A stretch of 64,000 nt of DNA from Pseudomonas pharyngis (GTDB lineage Bacteria; Pseudomonadota; Gammaproteobacteria; Pseudomonadales; Pseudomonadaceae), in NCBI RefSeq assembly GCF_021602345.1, contig NZ_BQID01000002.1, positions 124,001-188,000 of the forward strand, written 5' to 3'. Numbering within the stretch: the first letter of the stretch is position 1; each line of letters begins with the position of its first letter. This document shows, one piece after another, positions 39,151 through 49,151 of this stretch. The position numbers were made by a program, and so were the translations under genes. The notes beneath the pieces are model-generated. The model did not search any database and had not been told where the DNA came from. It was given only the letters and a program-made list of their open reading frames with translations.

Positions 39151-39711
39151 ATGAATATCCCTAATCTGATTACCGTTCTCCGCGTCCTGCTCATTCCGAT
39201 CTTCATTCTGCTGTTCTATCTGCCCTACCAATGGAGCTATCTGGCCTCAAGTTCGGTATTCGCCTTTGCGGCAGCGACTGACTGGCTGGACGGCTACCTC
39301 GCGCGACGCCTGGAACAAAGCACGCCTTTTGGTGCGTTTCTCGATCCGGTAGCCGATAAGCTCATGGTCGCCGTCGCACTGGTCTTGCTGGTGCAAGAGC
39401 ATGGCAACCTTTGGCTCACACTGCCGGCAGCTGTCATTATCGGTCGCGAGATCGTGGTCTCGGCGTTGCGTGAATGGATGGCCGAACTCGGTGCCCGGGC
39501 TCATGTGGCCGTATCCAATCTGGGTAAATGGAAAACTGCTGCGCAGATGCTGGCACTGGTGATTCTCCTGGCCAACCCCAAGGCTTTCAGTTTCTGGGTT
39601 CTCATGGGTTATGCGTTGCTGATGATCTCTGCAGGTCTGACCCTGTGGTCGATGGTTCAATACCTTCGCGCAGCCTGGCCACATCTGAAGACCGATGTAG
39701 AAAAGAAATAA
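39151..39711 (+). CDS. pgsA: CDP-diacylglycerol--glycerol-3-phosphate 3-phosphatidyltransferase
   Basis: 186 residues. Begins [20 protein letters not shown]. The CDP-alcohol phosphatase motif is [27 protein letters not shown], matching DGxxAR...GxxxDxxxD. It makes phosphatidylglycerophosphate in the inner membrane. A GTG six bases upstream is possible but the ATG at 39151 matches the family start. The order uvrC-pgsA-tRNA is typical of Pseudomonas. Confidence 0.95.
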   Translation: MNIPNLITVLRVLLIPIFILLFYLPYQWSYLASSSVFAFAAATDWLDGYLARRLEQSTPFGAFLDPVADKLMVAVALVLLVQEHGNLWLTLPAAVIIGREIVVSALREWMAELGARAHVAVSNLGKWKTAAQMLALVILLANPKAFSFWVLMGYALLMISAGLTLWSMVQYLRAAWPHLKTDVEKK

Positions 39712-39731
39712 AACTTTTTTGAATCAAAGGG

Positions 39732-39759
39732 TTGACGGGGCATCTGGAATCTATAGAAT
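39732..39759 (+). promoter_or_regulatory. Promoter of the tRNA-Gly/Cys/Leu cluster
   Basis: TTGACG (39732-39737), 16-bp spacer, TAGAAT (39754-39759): near-consensus sigma-70 elements ending about 12 bp before the tRNA-Gly 5' end. Confidence 0.7.
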
Positions 39760-39771
39760 GCGCCACACCAA

Positions 39772-39847
<76 letters not shown>

Positions 39848-39893
39848 ATTTGTACAACGTTTGTTGTTGCGCTACTGACAGCAAATGTTTTGA

Positions 39894-39967
39894 GGCCGAG
39901 TAGCAAAATGGTTATGCAGCGGATTGCAAATCCGCCTACGCCGGTTCGATTCCGACCTCGGCCTCCA
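39894..39967 (+). tRNA. tRNA-Cys (GCA)
   Basis: 74 nt. Acceptor GGCCGAG/CTCGGCC with encoded CCA; anticodon stem GCGGA/TCCGC and loop TTGCAAA give anticodon GCA. T-loop GGTTCGATTCC. Confidence 0.97.
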
Positions 39968-39975
39968 CTATAAAC

Positions 39976-40010
39976 AAGCTCCGTAGATCCATGATTTACG
40001 GGGCTTTTTT
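39976..40010 (+). terminator. Terminator after tRNA-Cys
   Basis: AAGCTCCGTA and TACGGGGCTT form a 10-bp stem with one G-T pair, followed by a run of T to 40010. Confidence 0.8.
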
Positions 40011-40161
40011 ATTTGCGTTGCAGTGAAAGATTTTGTCTTTGAAACGGCAACTGCAAACTTGCTTCACCGGGAAGTGATGTATATATTTCCCCCTCTGCTG
40101 CCAATGTGCAGTCCTGTCAGGATTGTGAATCGTCGTCAGCACAGTGCAACATCGCGCTACC

Positions 40162-40248
40162 GCCCGAATGGCGAAACTGGTAGACGCATGGGACTTAAAA
40201 TCCCCCGCTCGTAAGGGCGTGCCGGTTCGATTCCGGCTTCGGGCACCA
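40162..40248 (+). tRNA. tRNA-Leu (TAA)
   Basis: 87 nt with a long variable arm (CGCTCGTAAGGGCG). Acceptor GCCCGAA/TTCGGGC plus ACCA; loop CTTAAAA gives anticodon TAA. It follows the Cys tRNA terminator by ~150 bp, so it may have a separate promoter. Confidence 0.97.
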
Positions 40249-40257
40249 TGAATATCA

Positions 40258-40293
40258 AGGGCTTGCATGACATACCTCATGCAAGCCCTTTTT
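40258..40293 (+). terminator. Terminator after tRNA-Leu
   Basis: AGGGCTTGCATGA and TCATGCAAGCCCT form a perfect 13-bp stem with a 6-nt loop, then TTTTT. It ends just before the convergent small zinc-ribbon gene's stop. Confidence 0.9.
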
Positions 40294-40298
40294 CGTGC

Positions 40299-40583
40299 TC
40301 ATACAAACGCCTGCCCGCTAAATCCTCTAGGCAAACGCTGAAGCCCGGCCATAGCCGTCAACCGCTCGATCCACTCGGAACGCCAGTCGGACGCCGAGCG
40401 TGCAGCCCAGGATTGGCGAGCCGCGCGCCGCGCCTCATTGCGCTGATTTTTGCGCGCATCCTTGTACGCATCGGTATTGCGGCAACTACGGCACTTCACT
40501 CGATTGAGTTCGCTGCTGGAGGAGAGGTTGTTGCCCTTGTGCCCACAGGCCAGATGCCCGTCGACTTTGAAATGAATGACCAT
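40299..40583 (-). CDS. Small zinc-ribbon-like protein
   Basis: 94 residues. Starts MVIHFKVDGHLACGHKGN; C-G-H...C-x-x-C (CRSC) spacing suggests a metal-binding knuckle, followed by an Arg-rich segment (RKNQRNEARRAARQSW). GGAG seven bases before the ATG. Small Cys/Arg-rich proteins of this kind bind nucleic acid, but no function is known. Not recognised by name. It ends 5 bp after the tRNA-Leu terminator. Confidence 0.65.
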   Translation of the reverse strand: MVIHFKVDGHLACGHKGNNLSSSSELNRVKCRSCRNTDAYKDARKNQRNEARRAARQSWAARSASDWRSEWIERLTAMAGLQRLPRGFSGQAFV

Positions 40584-40665
40584 GGGACGTCTCCTTGGTG
40601 ACGTGTAAAGGTTTTGACCTCTCACGACCAAGGGCGTTCTTTCATGCGCCAAGCGAATCGACGAG

Positions 40666-40896
40666 CTATCTGAAGCGTGGTAGCGGCCGATCAATGGGTT
40701 TGAGCGACGACAAGGTACTGCGAATGAGGGGAGTGTCCTTGTCGATATCGTTCAGCCGGTCGCGGATGCGCAGAGCGGTCGGGTGTCCGCCTTGATGATC
40801 GACCCAGTCGGCGATCTCTTTGCAAGCTGCCGCGAGACGCGCCTCCCGAGCCTCGAGCAAGGTCAGCAGAGTGGTGATGGACTCTTTTTCGGACAT
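40666..40896 (-). CDS. Hypothetical protein
   Basis: 76 residues, helical and charged (LLTLLEAREARLAAACKEIADWVDHQGGHPTALRIRDRLNDID split by a short linker). A strong GGAGG before the ATG supports translation. No recognised family and no membrane segment. It is in the same orientation as the zinc-ribbon ORF, 82 bp upstream of it. Confidence 0.6.
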   Translation of the reverse strand: MSEKESITTLLTLLEAREARLAAACKEIADWVDHQGGHPTALRIRDRLNDIDKDTPLIRSTLSSLKPIDRPLPRFR

Positions 40897-41016
40897 GGAG
40901 CACCTCCGTTCATTAATCCGCTCGGTAGCAGCAAAAAGCTCGCCAAGCGCGAGCTCTCTGCCGTTGGGGCGCTGCTCCTTCAGCTGGTTTGAGTATAGAC
41001 CCGTAAATGACAGCTA

Positions 41017-41247
41017 TCAGCCCGACGACTCGGGGGCGGTCACTTGCGAGCTGGCGGCGTTGAGCCGATGACATTCCTTGCGGGCGTCTTCTTCCCGGTC
41101 GTAACCATCGCCGATGAAACCACCGGTTCGCGTGTCGCAGATGCGATACCAGCCCAAGGCTTCGGCGGGCTCATGGAGCGTTTCTCCGGCGCGCCGGCCG
41201 TGGATGACAATCTTGTTGCAGCGCTTCACGACAAATATGTCTTCCAT
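41017..41247 (-). CDS. Hypothetical protein
   Basis: 76 residues from ATG 41247. Contains GWYRICDTRTGGFIGDGYDREEDARKECHRL, a beta-hairpin followed by helix. Start region MEDIFVVKRCNKIVIHGRR. Similar short beta-rich proteins recur in Pseudomonas, but no name or function is recognised. The ribosome-binding site is weak. Confidence 0.55.
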   Translation of the reverse strand: MEDIFVVKRCNKIVIHGRRAGETLHEPAEALGWYRICDTRTGGFIGDGYDREEDARKECHRLNAASSQVTAPESSG

Positions 41248-41318
41248 GGCGTCACCGCAGCTGATTCCTACCAGATCAACTATAGAAGCCCTGACCAATC
41301 GTGCAAAAAATAGGCAAG

Positions 41319-42944
41319 TCAGTTCGTCGGTTGCAGTTGCCAGCCTGACTGCCGCCAGCGCAGGTGGTGGGTCGGATTCAACGCCTCAAGGAAATCCTGA
41401 TCGTGGGAAACGGCGCCAATGGCGCCCGGAAATGTCTGCAATGCCCGCTCGAATGCTTCCACGGAAGGCAGATCCAGGTGATTGGTCGGCTCATCCAGCA
41501 ACAATAGCTGCGCAGGATCCGATCGCCACAAGGCCAGTGCCAACGCCGCTTTCAGGCGTTCGCCACCGCTCAACGACGCGCAGGGGCTCGTGGCGCGGCT
41601 TGCATCCAGTTGCAAGTGAGCGAGATAGCTGCGCAGAGTGCCCTCGGTCAGCGCAGTTCCCTGCATCATCAGCTGTTCGGTGATGGAGCGCTGATCGCTC
41701 AGTTGGGCCAACTGCTGATCCAGGAATGCTAAGGGCACGTGTGTTGTGGCGGTTCCGTTGATGGGTGCGAGTTCCCCGGCGAGCACCTTCAGCAAGGTTG
41801 ATTTGCCGCAGCCGTTGGGACCGCTGACAGCGATCCGCATCGGGCCATGGATCGTGAGATTCAGTGCATCGCCCGGCAGCCACGGCAATCGGGCTTCACT
41901 CAGCGTGCAGATCTGACGGTTGTTGGGCACGGCGCTCCCGGGCAGGTTGATCAGCACGCTGTCCTCGGGCTGTACCTTGGCATAAGCCTCGCGTACCTGG
42001 GCATCGAGCTCGGACTTGCGGGCCTGATGTCCCTGACGGACATGCCCCATGATTTCCCGTGCGGCGCCCTTGATCGCGACGTATTCGAAACTGGCAATAT
42101 TGGCGGTTTCGGCGTTGCGTCGGGAGTTGGCGGCATGGCGTTGTATCGTGTCGTGCTCGCGGCGAAGTCGAATCCGCTCGCGCTGACGCTCGCTTCTGGC
42201 CTGATCCAGACGTGCCTGCGCCGCCTCTTGATAGATTCGCTGGTGCTCGCGGAATGCCGAGTAATTGCCACCGAATTCGATAGCCCCCGACGCGCTCAAC
42301 TCAACGATACGCTGCATCCGGTCGAGCAATTGCCGATCATGGCTGACGACGATCAACCCGGTGTGCCAGCGCTCAAGCGAGTTCATCAGCCATTGCCGTC
42401 CCAATGCATCCAGATGGTTCGTCGGCTCATCGAGGATCAGCAATTCAGCCTGGCTGATAAACGCGCCAATCAGCGCGACTCGTGCTTGCTGGCCGCCACT
42501 GAGTTTGCCGGTCTCGTCGGAGAGGGCAACCTCGGTCAGCCCGGCGTCATCGAGCGTACGCCGCAGGCGCTCCGCCAGGTCCCATTGTTCACCTATGAGA
42601 TCGAAATCCTCGGCCGATCCGCCGCCATTCTTCATGCGCTCAAGCGCCTCAAGAATGGCGGCGCTGCCGGTGGTCTCGGCGACCGTTTCGCCGGGTGCGG
42701 CAATAAAGGTTTGCGCCACGTAGGTCGTCGTTACGGAACGCGTCACGCTACCGGTGGTGGGTTGCCATTGTCCGGCGATCAGGCGCGCCAGTACGCTTTT
42801 GCCAACGCCATTGCGCCCGACGATGGCGGTCGGGGTGTGATCGAATTTCAGGTTGAGTGCAGTGAAAATCGTCTCGCCATTGGCGAACTGAAAACCCAGC
42901 TGGTTCAGGGAGACGAGAGCAGGCGTACGCGAGACGTGAGTCAT
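41319..42944 (-). CDS. ABC-F family ATPase (ribosome-associated)
   Basis: 541 residues, two ABC domains in one soluble chain without membrane helices, joined by an Arg-rich linker (LDQARSERQRERIRLRREH) that serves as the ABC-F interdomain arm. Both Walker A motifs (GRNGVGKS and GPNGCGKS), signatures (LSGGQQARV and LSGGERLKA) and Walker B LILDEPTNHLD / LLLDEPTNHLD are intact. ABC-F proteins act on the ribosome; this subgroup is not one I can name. GGAGGT lies before the ATG at 42944. Confidence 0.88.
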   Translation of the reverse strand: MTHVSRTPALVSLNQLGFQFANGETIFTALNLKFDHTPTAIVGRNGVGKSVLARLIAGQWQPTTGSVTRSVTTTYVAQTFIAAPGETVAETTGSAAILEALERMKNGGGSAEDFDLIGEQWDLAERLRRTLDDAGLTEVALSDETGKLSGGQQARVALIGAFISQAELLILDEPTNHLDALGRQWLMNSLERWHTGLIVVSHDRQLLDRMQRIVELSASGAIEFGGNYSAFREHQRIYQEAAQARLDQARSERQRERIRLRREHDTIQRHAANSRRNAETANIASFEYVAIKGAAREIMGHVRQGHQARKSELDAQVREAYAKVQPEDSVLINLPGSAVPNNRQICTLSEARLPWLPGDALNLTIHGPMRIAVSGPNGCGKSTLLKVLAGELAPINGTATTHVPLAFLDQQLAQLSDQRSITEQLMMQGTALTEGTLRSYLAHLQLDASRATSPCASLSGGERLKAALALALWRSDPAQLLLLDEPTNHLDLPSVEAFERALQTFPGAIGAVSHDQDFLEALNPTHHLRWRQSGWQLQPTN

Positions 42945-43087
42945 CGGCACCTCCAAAAAATGTTGTGAGCACTGACAGGCGCCTTGAGCGGCGTGTCGCG
43001 ATTACATTTTTGAAGGCTTAGTTGTTCACTTCTGCGGTCGTCCTGAGGAGGTAGGAGGGCGTAGCCTATTCGAGATGGGCGAAGGCT

Positions 43088-44125
43088 TCAAGGCGCTGTT
43101 GCCTTCTCTACCATGCGTTCGAGAAACAGGGCCAGCGCGACTTCTTCCTTGCGCAGCCCCTTGCGGACGCGCGGCTTCGGCAATTCGGCCAAGGCGCCGA
43201 GCATGAAGTGCTCCACCACCGCCGGGTGGATGTAGCATTTGCGACAGACCGCCGGCGTGTTGCCCAGTTGGCGGGCGACACCTTTCACCATCTCCACCAC
43301 ATGTCGCTTGGCCTCGCTCTCGGACTCCCATTGCAGCTCTCGCAGGACCGCCAACGCCAATGCGCTGCCGGCCCAGGTCCGGTAATCCTTGGCGGTGAAA
43401 TCCGCGCCGGTCAGGGTTTGCAGGTAGGTGTTGACGTCGGAAGAGCTGACGGTGTGTCGCTCGCCGTTTTCATCCAGATACTGAAACAGGTTCTGCCCTG
43501 GTATTTCCAGGCAGCGCTTGATGATCCGCGCCAATCGCCGGTCCTTCACTGTGATCTGATGCTCGATGCCGCTCTTGCCGCGAAACTGGAACAGGATCGC
43601 GCTGCCGTTGACCTCGACATGCCGGCTGCGCAGGGTGGTCAGGCCGTAAGAGCGATTGTCCCGCGCGTATTGCGTATTGCCGACGCGAATCAGGGTGGCG
43701 TCGAGCAACGTGATGACCGTGGCCATGACTTTGTCGCGGCTGAACCCGGGCGATGCCAGCAGCGCTTCCAGCTGTTTGCGTAACTTGGGCAGCGCCAGCC
43801 CGAATTCGCGCAGGCGCGAATACTTGTCCGCGTCGCGCACTTCGCGCCAGCGAGCGTGATAGCGATATTGCTTGCGTCCACGGGCATCGCGACCGGTGGC
43901 TTGCAGATGGCCGCACGGGTCGGCGCAGATCCACACGTTGGTGTAGGCCGGCGGAACGGCCAGCGAGTTGATGCGCTTGATCTCGTCAGGGTCGGTGATG
44001 CGCTGGCCTTCGGGATTGAAATAGGCGAATTTTCCGCGCAGTTTTCTTCGGCTAATACCCGGCTGGGTGTCATCGACGTAATGCAGATCCGAAGGCAATA
44101 CCTCGGTGAGCGCAGTATCGGGCAT
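43088..44125 (-). CDS. DNA topoisomerase IB (poxvirus type)
   Basis: 345 residues. N-terminal beta domain (GKFAYFNPEGQRITDPDEIKRI) and catalytic domain with the IRVGNTQYARDNRSYGLTTLR and QFRGKSGIEHQI segments. The nucleophile is Y298 in the CRKCYIHP motif. Bacterial TopIB relaxes supercoils by a 3'-phosphotyrosine intermediate. Stands alone between the ABC-F and modC genes; found sporadically in Pseudomonas. Confidence 0.9.
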   Translation of the reverse strand: MPDTALTEVLPSDLHYVDDTQPGISRRKLRGKFAYFNPEGQRITDPDEIKRINSLAVPPAYTNVWICADPCGHLQATGRDARGRKQYRYHARWREVRDADKYSRLREFGLALPKLRKQLEALLASPGFSRDKVMATVITLLDATLIRVGNTQYARDNRSYGLTTLRSRHVEVNGSAILFQFRGKSGIEHQITVKDRRLARIIKRCLEIPGQNLFQYLDENGERHTVSSSDVNTYLQTLTGADFTAKDYRTWAGSALALAVLRELQWESESEAKRHVVEMVKGVARQLGNTPAVCRKCYIHPAVVEHFMLGALAELPKPRVRKGLRKEEVALALFLERMVEKATAP

Positions 44126-44198
44126 GGCGGATTTTCCTTCGCGGCAATCAGGCTGTTAAAACCATTGACCGCACGCCATGACGGACGTGCCCGCGGGT

Positions 44199-45278
44199 TT
44201 ACGCCAGCACCGCGACGGCCTTGATCTGGGCCCACAATGACTGGCCCGGATGCACGCCGAGTTGGTCCCGCGAGTAGCGAGTGATGCGCGCCAGCAGTGG
44301 TGTGCCCCCAACATCGAGGCGGATAAGCACATGCGCGGCGTTATCCGCCGGCTGCTCGCTGACGACCGTAACCGGCAGTCGATTGAGGATGCTGCTGAAC
44401 TCACTGTTTTGCAGAGTCAGGCTGATGTCTCGCGCGTGTACCTTGCAGCGAAGACTTTGGCCCGTCGTCATCGGCGCGTGGGTCACGCGAATGCTCAGTG
44501 GCGAGTCCGGCAGTTGCAGGGTGAGCAATTGATAGTCGGCATCGTAGCCGCTGACCTGGCCTTCGATGATCACCCCGGCGTCATTGTCCATGGCCAGCGG
44601 CAGATCGAGCCGCGCCAGGGTTTCACCAATCGGGCCGCTGGCCAGCGCTTTGCCGTCGCTGAGCAGCACCAGGTGGTCGGCGAGCCTGGCCACTTCGTCC
44701 TGGGCGTGGCTGACATAAAGCACCGGGATTTCCAGTTCGTCATGCAGGCGTTGCAGGTAGGGCAGGATTTCGCTTTTGCGCTGACTGTCCAAGGCTGCCA
44801 GAGGCTCATCCATCAGTAGCAATTCAGGGCTGGTCAGCAGCGCCCTGGCGATGCCGACACGCTGACGCTCGCCGCCGGACAGATGCTGAGGGTGACGATC
44901 CAGCAAATGGCCGATGCCCAGCAGTTCGGTGGCTTGGGTCATGTCGACCCGGCGCTGCGCCTTGGGAATGCGTTTGAGGCCGAACTGCAGATTGGCCAGC
45001 ACCGACAGATGCGCAAACAGGCTGGCTTCTTGAAACACATAGCCGACCGCACGTTTGTGTGGCGGCACGAAGATGCCTTTTTCGCTGTCCTGCCAGACCT
45101 GGTCGTTGATGCGGATAAAGGCTTGCGGCGCGCGCTCGAGCCCTGCGATGCAGCGCAGGCACGTGGTCTTGCCCGAGCCGGACTGACCGAACAGCGCCGT
45201 CACGCCGCGACCGGGCAGCTGCAGATCAACGTCGAGGCTGAAGCCCGACCAGGCCAGTTTCAGGCGTGCATCAATCAT
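44199..45278 (-). CDS. modC: Molybdate ABC transporter ATP-binding protein
   Basis: 359 residues. An ABC domain (Walker [10 protein letters not shown], signature LSGGERQRV, Walker [13 protein letters not shown]) is followed by a Mop/TOBE domain at the C-terminus ([15 protein letters not shown]...[16 protein letters not shown]), characteristic of ModC. It drives molybdate import with ModB and ModA. Starts 4 bp after modB. Confidence 0.95.
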   Translation of the reverse strand: MIDARLKLAWSGFSLDVDLQLPGRGVTALFGQSGSGKTTCLRCIAGLERAPQAFIRINDQVWQDSEKGIFVPPHKRAVGYVFQEASLFAHLSVLANLQFGLKRIPKAQRRVDMTQATELLGIGHLLDRHPQHLSGGERQRVGIARALLTSPELLLMDEPLAALDSQRKSEILPYLQRLHDELEIPVLYVSHAQDEVARLADHLVLLSDGKALASGPIGETLARLDLPLAMDNDAGVIIEGQVSGYDADYQLLTLQLPDSPLSIRVTHAPMTTGQSLRCKVHARDISLTLQNSEFSSILNRLPVTVVSEQPADNAAHVLIRLDVGGTPLLARITRYSRDQLGVHPGQSLWAQIKAVAVLA

Positions 45279-45281
45279 CGA

Positions 45282-45962
45282 TCAGCTCCAGCCCGTGCGG
45301 GTCTTGCGGCTGGAATACAGCGCCAGCAATACCAGAAACGAGAACACCAGCATCGCCCCGGCCAGCCAGTGCGCCTGTGCGTACTCCATGGCTTCGACGT
45401 GGTCGTAGATTTGTACGGAAACCACCCGGGTCTTGTCGGGAATATTCCCGCCGATCATCAGCACTACGCCGAATTCGCCGACGGTGTGGGCGAAGCCGAG
45501 GATTGCCGCGGTGATGAAGCCGGGGCGAGCCAAGGGCAGAATCACGCTGAAAAAAGTGTCCCAGGGATTGGCGCGCAAGGTCGCCGCTACTTCCAGAGGA
45601 CGAATACCGATTGCGGAGAAGGCGTTTTGCAACGGCTGCACCACGAATGGCATGGAATAGAGCACCGAACCGATGACAAGGCCGGTGAAGCTGAAGGTCA
45701 AGGTGCCAAGCCCCAGCCACTGGGTGAAATGCCCGATGAAGCCATTGGGGCCAAGGGCCAGCAGCAGATAAAAACCGATGACCGTCGGTGGCAGCACCAG
45801 CGGCAGCGCGACAATCGCGCCGATGGGACCGCGCAGCCAGGAACGGCTGCGCGACAACCACAGGGCAATCGGCGTACCGACGACCAGCAGGATCGCGGTG
45901 GTCAGGGACGCCAGTTTCAGGGTCAGCCAGATCGCCGCGAAATCGGCATTCGTCAGCGACAT
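45282..45962 (-). CDS. modB: Molybdate ABC transporter permease
   Basis: 226 residues, about five helices, with [42 protein letters not shown] giving the EAA loop and the usual GEFG end. Its ATG abuts the modA stop. Confidence 0.95.
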   Translation of the reverse strand: MSLTNADFAAIWLTLKLASLTTAILLVVGTPIALWLSRSRSWLRGPIGAIVALPLVLPPTVIGFYLLLALGPNGFIGHFTQWLGLGTLTFSFTGLVIGSVLYSMPFVVQPLQNAFSAIGIRPLEVAATLRANPWDTFFSVILPLARPGFITAAILGFAHTVGEFGVVLMIGGNIPDKTRVVSVQIYDHVEAMEYAQAHWLAGAMLVFSFLVLLALYSSRKTRTGWS

Positions 45963-46847
<885 letters not shown>

Positions 46848-46891
46848 TTAAACCGGGCGAGGGCGCCACGCCCCTCACCCGTTCGGGTTCA

Positions 46892-47953
46892 TCACCGCGT
46901 CAGTCTTGCCAGTGCGCCCTCAGCCAGTTGCCGGGTCAATTCAGCGCTGCCGAGGTCTTTGCCGAGTGTGAAGGCCTGGCCGGCCCAGAGGTTGCTGAAA
47001 TCTGCTTCGCCCTTTGCACGCAGCGGCATCAAGGCACCGCCAGCCAGCGGAAAAGCGGGGGCCTTGTCCGACATCGGGCCCAGTTCGCGCATCACCCGAT
47101 TGAGAATCCCCCGCGCCGGGCGTCCGGTAAACAGGTTGGTCACCGCCGTCTCGCTTTCCTTGGCGGTGCGTAAGGCCTTGTGATGCGACGCACTGACTTT
47201 CGCTTCCGGGGTAAACAGATACGCCGTCCCGACTTGAACCGCCGAAGCGCCGAGCATGAACGCTGCCGCGACGCCGCGCGCATCGGCAATCGCACCGGCC
47301 GCAATCACCGGGACGCTCACCGCGTCGACCACTTGCGGCACCAGGGCAAACGTACCGACCTGACTGCTCAGGTCAGCGCTGAGGAACATCCCGCGATGGC
47401 CGCCGGCCTCGTAACCCATGGCGATGATCGCGTCGCAACCGTTCTGCTCGAGCCAGATCGCTTCGTCGACGGTGGTTGCCGACGAGATGATTTTCGCACC
47501 AGTGGCCTTGACCCGATCCAGCAAGGATTTTTCCGGCAGGCCAAAGTGAAAGCTCACCACTTCAGGGCGAAATTCTTCCAGCACTTCACAGGCGGTCGCA
47601 TCGAAGGGCGCACGGTTTGACACCGGCGTCGGCGCATCGAAATCGACACCCAGTTCGCGATAGTAGGGTTCCAGCAGGTTTTTCCATTCACGGGCTTTTT
47701 GCTCATCCGCGCCCGGAGCTTGATGGCAGAAAAAATTGACGTTGAATGGCTTGCTCGTGCCTTGGCGAATGGTCTTCAGTTCTTCGCGCAGTTGCTCGAT
47801 GGTCAGCATCGCGGCCGGCATCGAACCGAGGCCACCGGCGTTGCAAGTTGCGATGACCATGGATGAATTAGTGGCTCCGGCCATGGGGCCCTGGATGATC
47901 GGCAGTTCGATGCCGAACAGGTCAAGAATGCGGGTATCAGGCCATTGGCTCAT
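46892..47953 (-). CDS. Nitronate monooxygenase / 2-nitropropane dioxygenase-like FMN protein
   Basis: 353 residues from ATG 47953 (GGAG upstream). A TIM-barrel flavoprotein: DLFGIELPIIQGPMAGAT, NAGGLGSMPAAMLT, and the phosphate-binding GYEAGGHRG followed by VPVIAAGAIADARGVAAAFMLGASAVQVGTAYLFTPE. Oxidises nitronates to carbonyls with nitrite release. The in-frame extension to 48106 is low complexity and is not used. Confidence 0.85.
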   Translation of the reverse strand: MSQWPDTRILDLFGIELPIIQGPMAGATNSSMVIATCNAGGLGSMPAAMLTIEQLREELKTIRQGTSKPFNVNFFCHQAPGADEQKAREWKNLLEPYYRELGVDFDAPTPVSNRAPFDATACEVLEEFRPEVVSFHFGLPEKSLLDRVKATGAKIISSATTVDEAIWLEQNGCDAIIAMGYEAGGHRGMFLSADLSSQVGTFALVPQVVDAVSVPVIAAGAIADARGVAAAFMLGASAVQVGTAYLFTPEAKVSASHHKALRTAKESETAVTNLFTGRPARGILNRVMRELGPMSDKAPAFPLAGGALMPLRAKGEADFSNLWAGQAFTLGKDLGSAELTRQLAEGALARLTR

Positions 47954-48167
47954 GGAATAGCTTCTCCGACGACAAAACAGGGCAGGGACGGTAGCAGCCG
48001 GTTTTTTAACGCAAAGCCACCCCCATGACCAGCACAGATTTGTAGCTTGAGCAGCGGGCGCTGGCTCGGTGTTCACGCCCGATTGGCTAAAAGTCGAGTG
48101 GGGCAAAATGTTGCAATGTGCTATTCCAATGCCTCGACATCCTTAATTTCACCGATAAGAGGCAGTC

Positions 48168-49151
48168 ATGTTCAAAGGCATTCTGATCGATAAAGACGAC
48201 AGCGGTTATCGCGCCAACCTGCAGGAAATCAGCGACGAGCAGTTGCCGGAGGGCGATGTGACAGTGGATGTCGCTTACAGCACGCTGAACTTCAAGGACG
48301 GCCTGGCGATCACCGGCAGCAGCCCGGTGGTGCGCAAGTTTCCGATGGTGCCGGGGATCGATCTGGCGGGCACCGTCGAAGTCAGCTCGCACCCGGACTA
48401 CAAGGTTGGCGACGCGGTGCTGCTCAACGGCTGGGGCGTCGGCGAAAGCCACTGGGGCGGACTCGCGCAGAAGGCGCGACTGAACGGTGACTGGCTGATT
48501 CCGCTGCCCAAGGCATTCACCGCCGCGCAAGCCATGGCCATCGGCACGGCGGGTTATACGGCGATGCTGTGCGTCATGGCGCTGGAGCGCAACGGCGTGA
48601 CAGCGCAACAGGGTGAGGTGCTGGTGACCGGCGCCAACGGTGGCGTCGGCAGTTTTGCCATCGCGTTGCTGAGCAAGCTGGGCTACCGCGTGGTCGCTTC
48701 GACCGGTCGGGTGTCGGAACACGAATACCTGAAACAACTGGGCGCCGGCGAAATCATTGATCGCGCCACCCTGTCCGACCCCGGCAAACCACTGGCCAAG
48801 GAGCGCTGGGCGGGCGTCATCGATTCGGTCGGCAGCCACACGCTCGCCAATGCCTGCGCCAGCACCCGGGCCGAAGGTACTGTGGCCGCGTGCGGTCTGG
48901 CTCAGGGCATGGATTTTCCGGCATCCGTGGCGCCGTTCATTTTGCGCGGCGTGACGTTGGCCGGAATCAACAGCGTGACCCAGCCCAAGGCCCGCCGCAT
49001 CGAGGCTTGGGATCGTCTGGCGAAGGATCTGGATTTTGCCCTGTTGCCACTGATCAGCCATGAAATCGGCCTCGGCGAAGCTATCGACGCGGCACCGAAG
49101 TTGCTGGCGGGGCAACTCCGGGGGCGGGTTGTCGTTGATGTGAATCGCTGA
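48168..49151 (+). CDS. acuI: Acrylyl-CoA reductase-like zinc-independent MDR oxidoreductase (AcuI/YhdH family)
   Basis: 327 residues. MDR fold lacking the zinc ligands: the N-terminus reads LNFKDGLAITGSSPVVRKFPMVPGIDLAGTV and the Rossmann motif VTGANGGVGSFAIALLSKLGYRV. AcuI reduces acryloyl-CoA to propionyl-CoA with NADPH; the name is by similarity of sequence layout. AGAGGC lies before the ATG. Divergent from the nitronate monooxygenase gene. Confidence 0.85.
   Translation: MFKGILIDKDDSGYRANLQEISDEQLPEGDVTVDVAYSTLNFKDGLAITGSSPVVRKFPMVPGIDLAGTVEVSSHPDYKVGDAVLLNGWGVGESHWGGLAQKARLNGDWLIPLPKAFTAAQAMAIGTAGYTAMLCVMALERNGVTAQQGEVLVTGANGGVGSFAIALLSKLGYRVVASTGRVSEHEYLKQLGAGEIIDRATLSDPGKPLAKERWAGVIDSVGSHTLANACASTRAEGTVAACGLAQGMDFPASVAPFILRGVTLAGINSVTQPKARRIEAWDRLAKDLDFALLPLISHEIGLGEAIDAAPKLLAGQLRGRVVVDVNR

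Noticed and set aside
40162-40293. Integration site at the tRNA-Leu 3' end
   Set aside because: No direct repeat of the tRNA 3' end or integrase gene beside it; the hairpin there is a terminator.
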